Below are positions 1-7,610 of a stretch of 23,326 nt of DNA, piece after piece. The DNA comes from an uncultured Oscillospiraceae bacterium. GTDB lineage: Bacteria > Bacillota > Clostridia > Oscillospirales > Oscillospiraceae. The notes under the pieces were generated by a model that searched no databases, was not told where the DNA came from, and saw only the letters and a list, made by a program, of their open reading frames with translations. The DNA lies in contig CAKTTR010000031.1 of NCBI GenBank assembly GCA_934615645.1, forward strand, positions 1 to 23,326, read 5' to 3'. The translations under genes were made by a program, and so were the position numbers. How positions within the stretch are numbered: the stretch's first letter is position 1; each line of letters begins with the position of its first letter.

Positions 1-44
1 GCAGCGCCAGCCCGGCGCCGTCCGGTCCGCTGCACGCAAAACCG

Positions 45-83
45 CGGTGCGCTCCCCACTTTGGAGACCGCACCGTGTTTTTT
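45..83 (+). terminator. Intrinsic terminator of a transcript entering from the left edge
   Basis: A GC-rich stem (CGGTGCG with CGCACCG, extended by CTCC with GGAG) is followed by six T residues at 78-83. It would end a plus-strand transcript that begins outside the window. The first 44 bases contain no recognisable gene end, so the transcript it serves is unknown. Confidence 0.65.
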
Positions 84-277
84 GCCGTTTTGTCATACGA
101 CCCGGCAATGTTTTCTTTTTGTTTTTGATTTGTTCATAGCTTATTCAAATTTATCCCGTATGCTGTAACTGTAAACAACAAAGCCGCAGCTTGAGCCACT
201 GCGATCTACGTTTACAAGTCCACGTTTTTTCCATAAAAAATTCTCTCTTTTCTCTTATCTCTTTTCCAAAAGCAAGG

Positions 278-303
278 CCCCGCCAGTTCTCTGGCGGGGT
301 TTT
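278..303 (+). terminator. Intrinsic terminator, plus strand
   Basis: An 8-bp perfect stem (CCCCGCCA with TGGCGGGG) with a 6-base loop is followed by TTTT. No plus-strand gene lies directly upstream inside the window, so it either backs up the terminator at 45-83 or ends a short RNA from the AT-rich stretch between them. Confidence 0.6.
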
Positions 304-313
304 GCGCTGCCCA

Positions 314-348
314 AATCAAAACCACCGGCCGTGCCGGTGGTTTTGATT
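314..348. terminator. Bidirectional terminator after obg
   Basis: A perfect 16-bp stem with a 3-base loop (CGT) overlaps the last two bases of the obg stop codon. The A/T-rich outer arms give a T-rich tail on both strands, strongest on plus (TTTTGATTATTTTT). It separates the minus-strand ribosomal-protein/obg operon from transcription arriving from the left. Confidence 0.8.
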
Positions 349-1621
349 ATTTTTCATACGTGAATTCGTAGTCCTCCAAGCTGACGGTATCGCCATCCTG
401 GATCCCCATGGCTTCCAGGCGCTCAAACAGGCCGCATTTGCGCAGCTGCCGGTCAAAATACATCCGGGATTCATAATCCGTGAAATTGACATCGTTCACC
501 AGCCGCACCAGCCACTTGCCTGTGACCAGCCAGTAATCGCCGTACTGCTCGATCTTGAGCTCTTCCGCATCGCCCGCTTCCTGCAGCGGCTTAACATACT
601 CCGGCTCATAGATCGTCACCGGCGGCAAATGCCGCAGGCGCTCGGCGATGATCTGCATCAGCTGCTTTGTCCCCTGGGTCGTGGCGGCAGAGATTTCAAA
701 AAACTCGTAGCCCTGCCCGGTGACATAGCTGCGCAGCCGCTCCAGCGGCGCAGTATCGCCGCCCAGCAGATCGCATTTATTGGCAGCCACCAGCATCGGC
801 CGCTGGGCCAGCTCCGGCGAATACTCCCGCAGCTCGGCGTTGATCTTCTCGAAATCCTCCACCGGGTCCCGGCCCTCGCAGCCGGAGACGTCCACGATGT
901 GGACCATCAAACGGCAGCGGTCAATATGCCGCAGGAAATCATGCCCCAGGCCCGCGCCTTCCGCCGCCCCTTCAATGATGCCGGGGATGTCCGCCATCAC
1001 AAAGGAGACGCCCTCCTCGACATAGATGACGCCCAGGTTGGGATACAGCGTCGTAAAATGGTAGTTGGCGATCTTCGGCCGGGCGTTGGAGGTCACGGAG
1101 AGCAGCGTCGATTTCCCCACGTTCGGGAAGCCGACCAGGCCGACATCGGCCAGCAGCTTGAGCTCCAGAATGACCTCGTGCTCCTCGCCGGGGCCGCCGG
1201 ATTTTGCAAAGCGGGGAGCCTGCCGGGTCGGGGTGGCAAAATGCTTATTGCCCCAGCCGCCGCGGCCGCCCTTGCAGAGGATGAAATCCTCCGAATCCGA
1301 CATATCCTTGATGATCTCCCCCGTCGCCGCGTCCCGGACGACAGTGCCCCGGGGCACCTGGATCACCAGATTTTCACCGCGCTTGCCGTGGCAGCGGGCG
1401 CCCTGCCCGTCCTGCCCGTTGGGCGCGGTATATTTCCGCTTATAGCGGAAGTCCATCAGTGTGGAAAGATTGTCGTTCACCCGGAGGACGACATTGCCGC
1501 CATGGCCGCCGTCGCCGCCGTCGGGCCCGCCGGCCGCGACATATTTCTCCCGGTGGAACGCCACGGCGCCGTTGCCGCCGTTGCCGGCCTTCACACTGAT
1601 CTTCACCTTATCAACAAACAT
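347..1621 (-). CDS. obg: Obg GTPase (CgtA/ObgE), 50S subunit maturation
   Basis: This is the ribosome-associated GTPase Obg, which acts in late 50S assembly and stress signalling in the cytoplasm. At 424 residues it is full length for the Gram-positive form. The glycine-rich Obg fold covers about residues 1-158. The GTPase domain follows, with P-loop GFPNVGKS (164-171), switch II DIPG (211-214), NKCD (281-284) and SAA (311-313). A C-terminal OCT domain covers about 350-424, as is usual in Firmicutes. The ATG is preceded by GGGAGG. The gene is last in the rplU-prp-rpmA-obg cluster, but a terminator-like hairpin at 1694-1722 separates it from rpmA, so its expression probably depends on read-through. 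I saw no separate promoter in the short gap. The family call is very secure. Confidence 0.98.
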   Translation of the reverse strand: MFVDKVKISVKAGNGGNGAVAFHREKYVAAGGPDGGDGGHGGNVVLRVNDNLSTLMDFRYKRKYTAPNGQDGQGARCHGKRGENLVIQVPRGTVVRDAATGEIIKDMSDSEDFILCKGGRGGWGNKHFATPTRQAPRFAKSGGPGEEHEVILELKLLADVGLVGFPNVGKSTLLSVTSNARPKIANYHFTTLYPNLGVIYVEEGVSFVMADIPGIIEGAAEGAGLGHDFLRHIDRCRLMVHIVDVSGCEGRDPVEDFEKINAELREYSPELAQRPMLVAANKCDLLGGDTAPLERLRSYVTGQGYEFFEISAATTQGTKQLMQIIAERLRHLPPVTIYEPEYVKPLQEAGDAEELKIEQYGDYWLVTGKWLVRLVNDVNFTDYESRMYFDRQLRKCGLFERLEAMGIQDGDTVSLEDYEFTYEK

Positions 1622-1688
1622 CGTTTCAAGCCTCCCCGGCCCGGGACCGCGCTGCCGCGGCCTGCGGATCCCGCGCCTGCCAAATCAG

Positions 1689-1722
1689 AAAAAAGAGCTG
1701 ATGCAGCTTCTGCAACAGCTCT
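1689..1722 (-). terminator. Attenuator-like terminator between rpmA and obg
   Basis: On the minus strand a 13-bp stem (AGAGCTG with CAGCTCT and TGCAG with CTGCA, one mismatch, 3-base loop) is followed by six T residues. It lies directly after rpmA and before obg, so it would lower obg expression relative to the ribosomal proteins. Confidence 0.75.
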
Positions 1723-1734
1723 TCTCTCATGCCA

Positions 1735-2016
1735 TTACTGTTCTTCGTAAACAGAGCACATCTTGCGATCCTTGCCCATCCGCTCAAAACGGACCTTGCC
1801 GTTTACCAGTGCGAACAGGGTGTCGTCACTGCCGATCCCGACGTTCTTGCCGGGATGGATATGCGTGCCTCTCTGGCGAACCAGGATGTTGCCAGCCAGA
1901 ACAAACTGCCCATCTGCACGCTTTACGCCCAAACGCTTGGACTCGGAGTCACGGCCGTTTCTCGTGGAGCCGCCGCCCTTTTTGTGTGCAAAGAACTGTA
2001 AGCTAATGTTGAGCAT
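1735..2016 (-). CDS. rpmA: 50S ribosomal protein L27 with Prp-cleavable N-terminus
   Basis: L27 is a large-subunit protein whose N-terminus reaches the peptidyl-transferase centre. The 93-residue product starts MLNISLQFFAHKKGG. The segment up to F9-F-type LQFF followed by AHKKGGG is the Firmicute extension that the protease Prp removes to expose the functional N-terminus. The rest (STRNGRDSESKRLGVK, GTHIHPG, VGIGSDDTLFAL) is typical L27. The ribosome binding site GGAGGTG lies inside the end of prp, three bases of spacing separate the two genes, and a terminator follows the stop codon. The extension and the adjacent protease gene agree with each other, so this is a secure call. Confidence 0.98.
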   Translation of the reverse strand: MLNISLQFFAHKKGGGSTRNGRDSESKRLGVKRADGQFVLAGNILVRQRGTHIHPGKNVGIGSDDTLFALVNGKVRFERMGKDRKMCSVYEEQ

Positions 2017-2019
2017 TCG

Positions 2020-2346
2020 TTACACCTCCATAACAACTTCTAAATAATCAGGATATTGCTCCCGCCAATGCATCAGCGTCAGCATCATGCCAGTGAGGAC
2101 GGCTTGTACCGCCTCCTCCTGCTCATACGTTGCGGGAAGGGTCAAGGTGATCCGGGCCTCGTCCTCCTGGACGCGCACCTTTACACGGACGCCCAGCACA
2201 TCGGTGATGGTCGTCTCAGCAAAGGTCACGGCTGTCGAAACTGCGGCGCAGACGATATCCGCGCCCGCCTCGGCATAGCCGCTGTGGCCCTGGCAACAAA
2301 ATCCGGTGATCTTATCGCCTTCGCTGAAAAATTCTACCCGTGTCAT
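2020..2346 (-). CDS. prp: Ribosomal-processing cysteine protease Prp
   Basis: Prp (YsxB family) is a small cysteine protease that trims the N-terminal extension of L27, a step essential in staphylococci. The 108-residue protein carries the family signature GHSGYAEAGADIVCAAVS, with catalytic His21 and Cys33. It is packed between rplU and rpmA with gaps of three bases on each side, the standard Firmicute order. Its own ribosome binding site is poor (AAGG right next to the ATG), so its translation is probably coupled to rplU, keeping the enzyme scarcer than its substrate. The substrate's cleavage motif is present in the next gene. Confidence 0.95.
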   Translation of the reverse strand: MTRVEFFSEGDKITGFCCQGHSGYAEAGADIVCAAVSTAVTFAETTITDVLGVRVKVRVQEDEARITLTLPATYEQEEAVQAVLTGMMLTLMHWREQYPDYLEVVMEV

Positions 2347-2349
2347 ACC

Positions 2350-2661
2350 TTACACAGAGATCTTTTCAATCTGCACCTTGGTGTACGGCTGTCTGTGGCC
2401 GCGCATGGACTTGCTGTCCTTCTTGGGGCGGTACTTGAAGACCTTGATCTTCTTGCCCTTGCCGTTCTTCAGGACCTTAGCTTCCACAGCTGCGCCAGCG
2501 ACGACGGGGGTCCCAAACTTGGAATTTTCACCATCGACGACTGCCAGTACCTGATCGAAGGTTACGGTTGCGTCAGCTTCCGCGTTCAGCTTTTCGATGT
2601 AGACGACATCGCCTTCCTTCACGCTGTACTGCTTACCACCTGTAACAATAACTGCCTGCAT
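2350..2661 (-). CDS. rplU: 50S ribosomal protein L21
   Basis: L21 is a primary binder of 23S rRNA. The protein reads MQAVIVTGGKQYSVKEGD, with the conserved TGGKQY near the N-terminus and the C-terminal YRPKKDSKSMRGHRQPYTKV block. I chose the ATG at 2661 (103 residues, close to the usual 102-104). GTG at 2670 is in frame, but it lies inside the ribosome binding site AGGTAGGTG, which is spaced six bases from the ATG. It is the first gene of the rplU-prp-rpmA-obg operon, with a promoter 80-110 bases upstream and a leader that may be the L21 autoregulatory element. Confidence 0.96.
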   Translation of the reverse strand: MQAVIVTGGKQYSVKEGDVVYIEKLNAEADATVTFDQVLAVVDGENSKFGTPVVAGAAVEAKVLKNGKGKKIKVFKYRPKKDSKSMRGHRQPYTKVQIEKISV

Positions 2662-2736
2662 GATTTGCACCTACCTTTTTTGTAGTCTCGCTCTGAGGGT
2701 GCGGCAAACGCCGGCTTCAACCCATTCGATGCGGCT
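2662..2736 (-). ncRNA. Possible L21 leader in the rplU 5' UTR
   Basis: The transcribed leader before rplU contains the block GCCGCACCCTCAGAGCGAGA followed by CTACA. To my memory this resembles the conserved part of the L21 leader, a regulatory RNA upstream of rplU in Firmicutes. Complementary GGGT and ACCC segments could close a hairpin. The identification rests on recall of the motif and on position; a covariance-model search with the Rfam L21 leader would settle it. Confidence 0.45.
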
Positions 2737-2741
2737 TGTAT

Positions 2742-2770
2742 AGAGTATCATGCCCGGTGTCAAATGTCAA
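2742..2770 (-). promoter_or_regulatory. Sigma-A promoter of the rplU operon
   Basis: On the minus strand a perfect -35 TTGACA (2765-2770) is 17 bases from a -10 TACTCT (2742-2747), which is preceded by TGA as in an extended -10. A second TTGACA overlaps at 2758-2763 but is too close to this -10. The start of transcription would be near 2735. Confidence 0.75.
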
Positions 2771-2787
2771 CGGAAATTTCTGGATTT

Positions 2788-3264
2788 TTAGGAATTTTCT
2801 CCCTCCAGTGGGGTTTCCAGGACCATCTGGTCATAGGGCATCTTCGAAAAGCCCGCCCGGGCATACATGGCCTTCACCCGGTCGTGCGACGGCACGACCT
2901 CCAAGCGGAACCGGGCCACCTGCGGCTCCCACTCCTGCCGGAGCCACTGCAAAAATGCCGTGCCGATGCCCCGGCCCCGGAACGCCGGGTCGAGATAGAA
3001 TTCATCGAGCCAAACAGCCATGCCGCCCGCCTCCTGGGCGTACATTTTCGCCAGCAGGGCATACCCCGCCGGGGCGCCGTTCTCCTCGAGAATATAGCAG
3101 ATCAGATAGTCGTCCCCGCGGCAGATCTCCGCAAAGGCCCGCTGAATATATTCTGCCGGGATGGGGTGATCCACCCCGTCGGACGCGTAAAAATCATGGA
3201 CAAACCGCGCATACAGCTCGCCCTCCTGGGGCTGGATGCGCCGGAAATGCAACGTGCTGCTCAT
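2788..3264 (-). CDS. GNAT-family N-acetyltransferase
   Basis: This is a single-domain GNAT acetyltransferase of 158 residues that transfers acetyl from acetyl-CoA to an unknown amine. The acetyl-CoA loop is RGRGIG (motif A, in DPAFRGRGIGTAFLQWL). It is preceded by the beta-strand MAVWLDEFYLDP and followed by LEVVPSHDRVKAMYARAGF (motif B). A longer in-frame ORF extends upstream to 3375, but the ATG at 3264 has the ribosome binding site AGAAAGGA and starts the fold at MSSTLHFRRI. It lies 19 bases after the SLH-protein gene, so the two are probably co-transcribed. The substrate cannot be deduced. No clear terminator follows the gene before the rplU promoter. Confidence 0.85.
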   Translation of the reverse strand: MSSTLHFRRIQPQEGELYARFVHDFYASDGVDHPIPAEYIQRAFAEICRGDDYLICYILEENGAPAGYALLAKMYAQEAGGMAVWLDEFYLDPAFRGRGIGTAFLQWLRQEWEPQVARFRLEVVPSHDRVKAMYARAGFSKMPYDQMVLETPLEGENS

Positions 3265-3283
3265 GTGCTTTCCTTTCTCGCCT

Positions 3284-4414
3284 TTATTCCGCCGCGCGGA
3301 AGAGGCTGATATACTGGGCCAGGATCGTCGCCGCTTCAGCGCGGGTGGCATTGGCCAGGGGGTGCAGGTAGCCATTCGGCGTGCCGGAGATGATCTTCTG
3401 CGCCACCGCCCACTGCAGGGCCGGGTAAGCCCAGCCGGAGACCTGGCTCACATCGTTAAACACCGCCAGATCGCTGCCGCCGCCCGCCTGGGCCCGGCCT
3501 TCAAAGACCGCAAAGCGGTACAGGAAGGCCGCAAACTGCTCTCGGGTGATCTTGTCATTGGGGCGGAACGTGCCATTTTCATAGCCTGCCGCCAGGCCAT
3601 AGGTCTGGGCCCAGCCCACGGCGTTTGTATACCAGGTCCCCGCGGGGACGTCGGTAAAGGTCGTCGGATAGGTGCTCGTATCCTGGCTCAGACGGTACAG
3701 GACCGTCACCACCATGGCCCGGGTCATCGGCTCTGCCGGGCCAAAGCTCGTCTCGGAGACGCCCGCCATGACTCCGGCCTGGCAGATGGAAGTCACGTAG
3801 GAATAATACCAGGCATCCGGCGTCACGTCCGTGAAGCTCCCGGTGATCTGATAATTTTTATAGTGATACAGGCTGATGCCATCGCTGATCAGGCTGAGAT
3901 CCTCCCAGGAGAATTCATTGACGCTGCAGGTCAGATCGTTGCGCCAATTGCAGTGGAGGACCTTGAGGCCCGTCGTATTGGCCTCCAGGACGATCATGCT
4001 ATGGCCATAGCTGCGGTCCCGACGGCGCATCTGGATATAGTCCCCGGGGCACGCCTGCTCCAGCAGCGGCTGCACCGCCGACGCGTCCAGCGCCGCGTAG
4101 CCGGGCTCGACCCGCCCGACCTCCTTCGTACTGCCGCTGACGGACTCCATATAGTAATAGACCCCCGCCGGGTAAATGCCAATCGTCCCCACATGGAACA
4201 GGGCGTCATAGATCATATCGGCAAAGCCCTTGCACTGGGTCGCGCCGTTGAAGTTGTCGGTATACGCGACGCCTTCGTACTGCGCTGTCAGCGCCGCCAG
4301 CTGGTCCTCCACCTGCCGTTGGGTCACGGCAGACGCCGCCTGGATCTTAAAATTGCACTGACTGAGCAGGAGGATCGCGCAGAGCAGCGCAGCGGTGATT
4401 CTTCTTTGTTTCAT
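3284..4414 (-). CDS. Secreted NlpC/P60-like protein with three SLH domains
   Basis: This is a 376-residue surface protein. An N-terminal signal peptide (positive MKQRR, then a hydrophobic run, likely cleaved near IQA, residue 26) precedes a papain-like domain. Cys61 in QCKGFAD, a GDYIQM loop near 124-129 and His138 in YGHSMIV match the Cys, GD and His spacing of NlpC/P60-type cell-wall peptidases or amidases. Three SLH domains follow from about 191 to 370 (GSFTDVTPDAWYY, TTFTDVPAGTWYT, AVFNDVSQVSGWA; PMTRAM, KITREQF and ATRAEA motifs). These anchor proteins to pyruvylated secondary wall polymer. Enzyme activity is inferred from motifs and may be lost or altered. It has its own promoter and a structured leader. 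The ATG is preceded by AAGGGAG. Confidence 0.85.
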   Translation of the reverse strand: MKQRRITAALLCAILLLSQCNFKIQAASAVTQRQVEDQLAALTAQYEGVAYTDNFNGATQCKGFADMIYDALFHVGTIGIYPAGVYYYMESVSGSTKEVGRVEPGYAALDASAVQPLLEQACPGDYIQMRRRDRSYGHSMIVLEANTTGLKVLHCNWRNDLTCSVNEFSWEDLSLISDGISLYHYKNYQITGSFTDVTPDAWYYSYVTSICQAGVMAGVSETSFGPAEPMTRAMVVTVLYRLSQDTSTYPTTFTDVPAGTWYTNAVGWAQTYGLAAGYENGTFRPNDKITREQFAAFLYRFAVFEGRAQAGGGSDLAVFNDVSQVSGWAYPALQWAVAQKIISGTPNGYLHPLANATRAEAATILAQYISLFRAAE

Positions 4415-4499
4415 GGAAAAACTCCCTTGTCGTTCGGGTCAGGGCGCCGCCAAGGCGAACCGCCAAGGCCCCGCCGGATCCCTCCGGCCGGACTTTTTT
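4415..4499 (-). promoter_or_regulatory. GC-rich structured 5' UTR of the SLH gene
   Basis: The roughly 80-base leader between promoter and start codon contains two direct copies of CCTTGGCGG and self-complementary segments (CCGGCCGG and CCGGCGGGG type). It can fold, but matches no riboswitch class I know. Confidence 0.35.
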
Positions 4500-4528
4500 A
4501 TTATACCGGATTTTTCCGTCATCTGCAA
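4500..4528 (-). promoter_or_regulatory. Sigma-A promoter of the SLH-GNAT unit
   Basis: On the minus strand -35 TTGCAG (4523-4528) is 17 bases from a consensus -10 TATAAT (4500-4505). It lies just downstream of the rpiB terminator and gives a leader of about 80 bases. Confidence 0.8.
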
Positions 4529-4529
4529 G

Positions 4530-4589
4530 AAAAAATCTGCGCATAGGCAGAGCAAAGCCCGCAGTCTAGCAGAAGACTGCGGGCTTTGC
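4530..4589 (-). terminator. Terminator of the mgtE-rpiB operon
   Basis: A perfect 15-bp stem (arms 4552-4566 and 4575-4589, 8-base loop) follows the rpiB stop codon. A second small hairpin (TCTGC with GCAGA) ends in TTTTTT a few bases further on. The pair acts as a strong double terminator on the minus strand. Confidence 0.8.
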
Positions 4590-4602
4590 TGCTGATTTTC
4601 GC

Positions 4603-5040
4603 TTATTCCTGCTCCAGCGCCATCAGCTTATCGACGCGGCGCTGGTGGCGGCCGCCTTCGAAGTCTGTGGCAAGCCAGGTATCGACGATCTCCAGGGCCA
4701 GCTTCGTCCCGACGACACCTGCGCCCATGGCCATCATATTGGAATCGTTATGCTGACGGCAAAGCCGGGTGCTCATAAGGTCCGACAGCAGCGCACAGCG
4801 GATGCCTTTGATCTTATTGGCCGCGATGCTGATGCCGATGCCCGTCGTGCAAAGGACGATGCCCTTTTCACACGCGCCGCTGGCGACGGCCCGGGCCGCT
4901 GCCGCGCCGAAATCCGGATAGTCGCAGCTGTCGGCGGTGTCGGTGCCGAAGTCCTGGCAGGCGATGCCTTTTTCCTCCAGATGGCGCTTGATGGCCAGTT
5001 TCAGGTCCAGTGCGCCGTGGTCACAAGCAAGTGCGATCAT
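4603..5040 (-). CDS. rpiB: Ribose-5-phosphate isomerase B
   Basis: RpiB interconverts ribose 5-phosphate and ribulose 5-phosphate in the non-oxidative pentose phosphate pathway; relatives act on allose or galactose 6-phosphates. The 145-residue protein has the N-terminal CDHGA, the catalytic cysteine Cys64 in LCTTGIGISIAANK, His97 in RQHNDSN and the phosphate-binding GGRHQRRVDK near the C-terminus. In most family members the residue after the cysteine is Gly; here it is Thr. The strong site GGGAGGAG lies eight bases before the ATG, and the gene follows the membrane-protein gene by 15 bases, so it is the last gene of the mgtE transcription unit. A sugar-phosphate role is secure; the exact sugar is not provable from the sequence. 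Confidence 0.95.
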   Translation of the reverse strand: MIALACDHGALDLKLAIKRHLEEKGIACQDFGTDTADSCDYPDFGAAAARAVASGACEKGIVLCTTGIGISIAANKIKGIRCALLSDLMSTRLCRQHNDSNMMAMGAGVVGTKLALEIVDTWLATDFEGGRHQRRVDKLMALEQE

Positions 5041-5055
5041 AATTTTCTCCTCCCG

Positions 5056-6138
5056 TTATCCCAGTAATTGATTGATGATGTCCAACCCAATAAAAAGCGC
5101 AGGCAGCAGGACCGCCCAGGCTCTTTTTCCTCGTTTCCACATGACCGAGGCCACATAGGCCACATTGGCCAGCAGCCCCACCGGCAGCAGATAGCAGCTG
5201 CCCAGCAGCAAAAACAGCGGCAGTGTCACAGCAAACAGGAAGCCCGCAGCCGCGTTGCGCTGCCAAAGCATCTGCACAAATAGCGCAAGCCATGCGATCC
5301 CCCCGGCCAGGACCAGCGCGCTGTCATCCGCCAGGGCTGCCAGCGCCGCAATCCCCGGCCCGTGGCGGACCGGCTCCAGCAGTGCCTGCCCCAGTTGGGA
5401 AACCAGCGCCGCCGCATCCCGCGGCAGGGCAAAGCCCACCTCGCGCCAGCTGTACGCCCCCTGCTGCACGCCGAAGCAGACCAGATACACCCCCAGCAGC
5501 GCCGCAAGCAGAAGAATCCCCAGCACAAGAGACCGGGCCAACCGGCCGCCGGTATAGGCCAGCCCTTCCCGCCAGCGCTGCGCCAGGCAGACGGCCCCAA
5601 GGACCAGCGCCACCGGCAGGACCCACCAGAGCGCAGGCGCCCAGAGGGCCGCCAGCAGCAGCGCGATGCCGCTGCCGCCAAGGCAAGCCAGCTCCCGGCC
5701 AAAGCCGGTGTCCCCCGGTAGGCTCATCCACCGATAAAACAGGAACACAGCGATCACAAACGGCCCCGCCGCCGGGTGCAGGTCCAGACTGACTGCGACG
5801 CCTGCGGCGCTCAGCGCCGTGAGCAGCGGCACGCCGCCCAGCATCCGCCCCAGCAGATACAGCCCCGCGCCCGCCAGCGCAGGCATCAGGCACAACAGCA
5901 CGCTCGGCTGCCCGCTCCAAAGAAATGCGCACAGCCCCGGCAAAATGGCACAGCCCGCCAGCCAGGCGGCATCCTGCCCCCGGAGCTTGTCCCGGGCTGC
6001 GAGGAAGGACGACGCCTGCCGGTCATACCGGGCGATCCATGCCACGCCGCCGCTTTGCTGCTGCGCCGTACAAAAATACAGCACAAACCAGCAGACCAGA
6101 AACAGCAGCCAGAGCGCTGTCAGGATCAAATGCGCCAT
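5056..6138 (-). CDS. Polytopic membrane protein, function unknown
   Basis: This 360-residue protein is almost entirely hydrophobic, with an estimated nine to ten membrane-spanning segments. The first is the N-terminal LILTALWLLFLVCWFVLY, and the last precedes the C-terminal IINQLLG. Segments such as LYLLGRMLGG and the run after residue 100 vaguely recall the membrane part of GT-C glycosyltransferases, but I see none of the acidic first-loop residues that would support that. I therefore do not assign a function. The ATG has a good site, AAAGGAGA. It sits between mgtE (59-base gap) and rpiB (15-base gap) on the same strand and is probably co-transcribed with both. Several long ORFs in other frames over it are GC-driven shadows. 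Confidence 0.8.
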   Translation of the reverse strand: MAHLILTALWLLFLVCWFVLYFCTAQQQSGGVAWIARYDRQASSFLAARDKLRGQDAAWLAGCAILPGLCAFLWSGQPSVLLCLMPALAGAGLYLLGRMLGGVPLLTALSAAGVAVSLDLHPAAGPFVIAVFLFYRWMSLPGDTGFGRELACLGGSGIALLLAALWAPALWWVLPVALVLGAVCLAQRWREGLAYTGGRLARSLVLGILLLAALLGVYLVCFGVQQGAYSWREVGFALPRDAAALVSQLGQALLEPVRHGPGIAALAALADDSALVLAGGIAWLALFVQMLWQRNAAAGFLFAVTLPLFLLLGSCYLLPVGLLANVAYVASVMWKRGKRAWAVLLPALFIGLDIINQLLG

Positions 6139-6197
6139 CTTTCCGTCTCCTTTCCTGCGCGATGCGCGCGTTAAAATCTTCGTTTTTTCGCTGCAAT

Positions 6198-7553
6198 TTA
6201 AATATGCAGCAGCACACCGGCGATCTCAAAATAAATGATCAGCGACAGTGCGTCGACGATGGTCGTCAAAAACGGGCTTGCCATGACTGCCGGGTCTCCG
6301 CCGACGCGCTTTGCCAAAATCGGCAGCGTACAGCCGACGATCTTCGCAACAAACACGGTAAAGACCAGCGTCAGGCAAATGACCGCCGCCACGGTGACCG
6401 TCACCTTGCTCAGGAAGATCAGCTTGACGAAATTTACCGCCGCCAGGGTCAGGCCGCACAGCAGCGCCACCCGGGTCTCCTTCCACACCACGCGGAAGAT
6501 ATCGGAGAATTTGATCTGCTGCAGGCTGATACCGCGGATGATCGTCGCCGACGCCTGGCTGCCGCAGTTGCCGCCGGTATCCATCAGCATGGGGATGGAC
6601 GCCGTCAGCACCAGGTAGGACGACAGCGCCGACTCGTAGTGGGTGATGATCGAACCGGTGAACGTGGCCGAGATCATCAAAATCAGCAGCCACGGGATAC
6701 GGCTTTTGTAGATTGCAAAGGTCGAGAGCTTCAGATACGGCCGGTCCGACGGTGTCACGGCGGCCATCTTGTCGATATCCTCCGTCGCCTCGCTCTGCAG
6801 AATATCAATGGCGTCGTCGACCGTGACGATGCCGACCAGGCGCTCCTCGCTATCGACGACCGGCAGGGCGATGCAGTCATACTTGGCAAACGTCTGGGCG
6901 ACCTCTTCCTGGTCCTCCTGCGTTGTGACGCTGATGACGTTTTTTTGCATGATGTCGCCGACGGTCTGCTTATCCTCCGCCAAAATCAGGCTGCGGATGG
7001 GCACCTCGCCGATGAGCTTCCGGTCACTGCTGGTGACATAGCAGACGTTGATGGTCTCCTTGTCCACGCCGGTGCGCTTGATGTGCTTGATGGCGTCCGG
7101 GACGGTCATATCCGCGGACAGATCGACATATTCCGTCGTCATGACGCTGCCGGCAGAGTCCTCCGGGTACTGGAGCATCTCATTGATGAGCTGGCGCGTC
7201 TCCGGGTTGGCCTGGGCCAGGATCCGTTTGACGACATTGGCCGGCAGCTCCTCGACCATATCCACCGTATCGTCCAGGTACAGCTCATCCACGATCTCTT
7301 TGAGCTCGTTATCAGAAAAACCGTGGATCAAATGCTCCTGGAGGTCCAGATCCATCTCGACAAAGGCCTCCGCTGCCTGCTCCTTCGGCAGCAGCCGGAA
7401 CAGCAGCGAGAGCTTCCGGCGGGGCAATGTCTCAAACAGGGCGGCGATATCTGCCGCCTGCATCGTCTTGAGCACGTCCCGCAGGGTCGTGTACTTTCGT
7501 TCGTCCAAAAATTTTTCGATTGCTTCACTGATGATCATCAGATCTTTTGCCAT
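6198..7553 (-). CDS. mgtE: Magnesium transporter MgtE
   Basis: MgtE is a homodimeric Mg2+ channel of the inner membrane, gated by cytosolic Mg2+. The 451-residue protein has the full layout. An N-terminal superhelical domain (about 20-130) is followed by a tandem CBS pair (about 135-260, with MTTEYVDLSADMTVPDAI and GIVTVDDAIDIL). Five membrane helices follow from about residue 285. The signatures PMLMDTGGNCGSQ and DPAVMASPFLTTIVDA line the pore in known members. The site AAGGAGG precedes the ATG. Upstream lie a sigma-A promoter, an M-box riboswitch with terminator and a possible short leader ORF, so expression should fall when Mg2+ is plentiful. Two further genes follow in the same direction. 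Confidence 0.97.
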   Translation of the reverse strand: MAKDLMIISEAIEKFLDERKYTTLRDVLKTMQAADIAALFETLPRRKLSLLFRLLPKEQAAEAFVEMDLDLQEHLIHGFSDNELKEIVDELYLDDTVDMVEELPANVVKRILAQANPETRQLINEMLQYPEDSAGSVMTTEYVDLSADMTVPDAIKHIKRTGVDKETINVCYVTSSDRKLIGEVPIRSLILAEDKQTVGDIMQKNVISVTTQEDQEEVAQTFAKYDCIALPVVDSEERLVGIVTVDDAIDILQSEATEDIDKMAAVTPSDRPYLKLSTFAIYKSRIPWLLILMISATFTGSIITHYESALSSYLVLTASIPMLMDTGGNCGSQASATIIRGISLQQIKFSDIFRVVWKETRVALLCGLTLAAVNFVKLIFLSKVTVTVAAVICLTLVFTVFVAKIVGCTLPILAKRVGGDPAVMASPFLTTIVDALSLIIYFEIAGVLLHI

Positions 7554-7610
7554 TTCTGCGTCCTCCTTCCTGAAAATAAAGACAGAAGCAGGGGCACGAA
7601 CGGCCTACGG

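Larger units (their letters stand above)
1..346. other. Gene-free left edge with three hairpins
   Basis: No convincing coding region is visible in this stretch. It turns AT-rich between about 90 and 270, unlike the GC-rich genes around it, and holds terminator-like hairpins at 45-83, 278-303 and 314-348. A weak pair of complementary segments (TGTAAAC and GTTTACA, near 171-217) lies between the first two hairpins. A short plus-strand RNA ending at 303 is possible, but no known RNA family was recognised. The stretch may equally hold the promoter of a minus-strand gene lying off the left edge. Confidence 0.4.

Noticed and set aside
1..96. Minus-strand ATG at 96 open to the left edge (32 codons)
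   Set aside because: It has no proper ribosome binding site, crosses a terminator hairpin, and the peptide resembles no family; too short to support.
629..1750. Long plus-strand open frame of 373 codons opposite obg
   Set aside because: It is antisense to a gene with every expected motif, has no ribosome binding site or family resemblance, and is rich in His, Gln and Arg as expected for GC-driven shadows.
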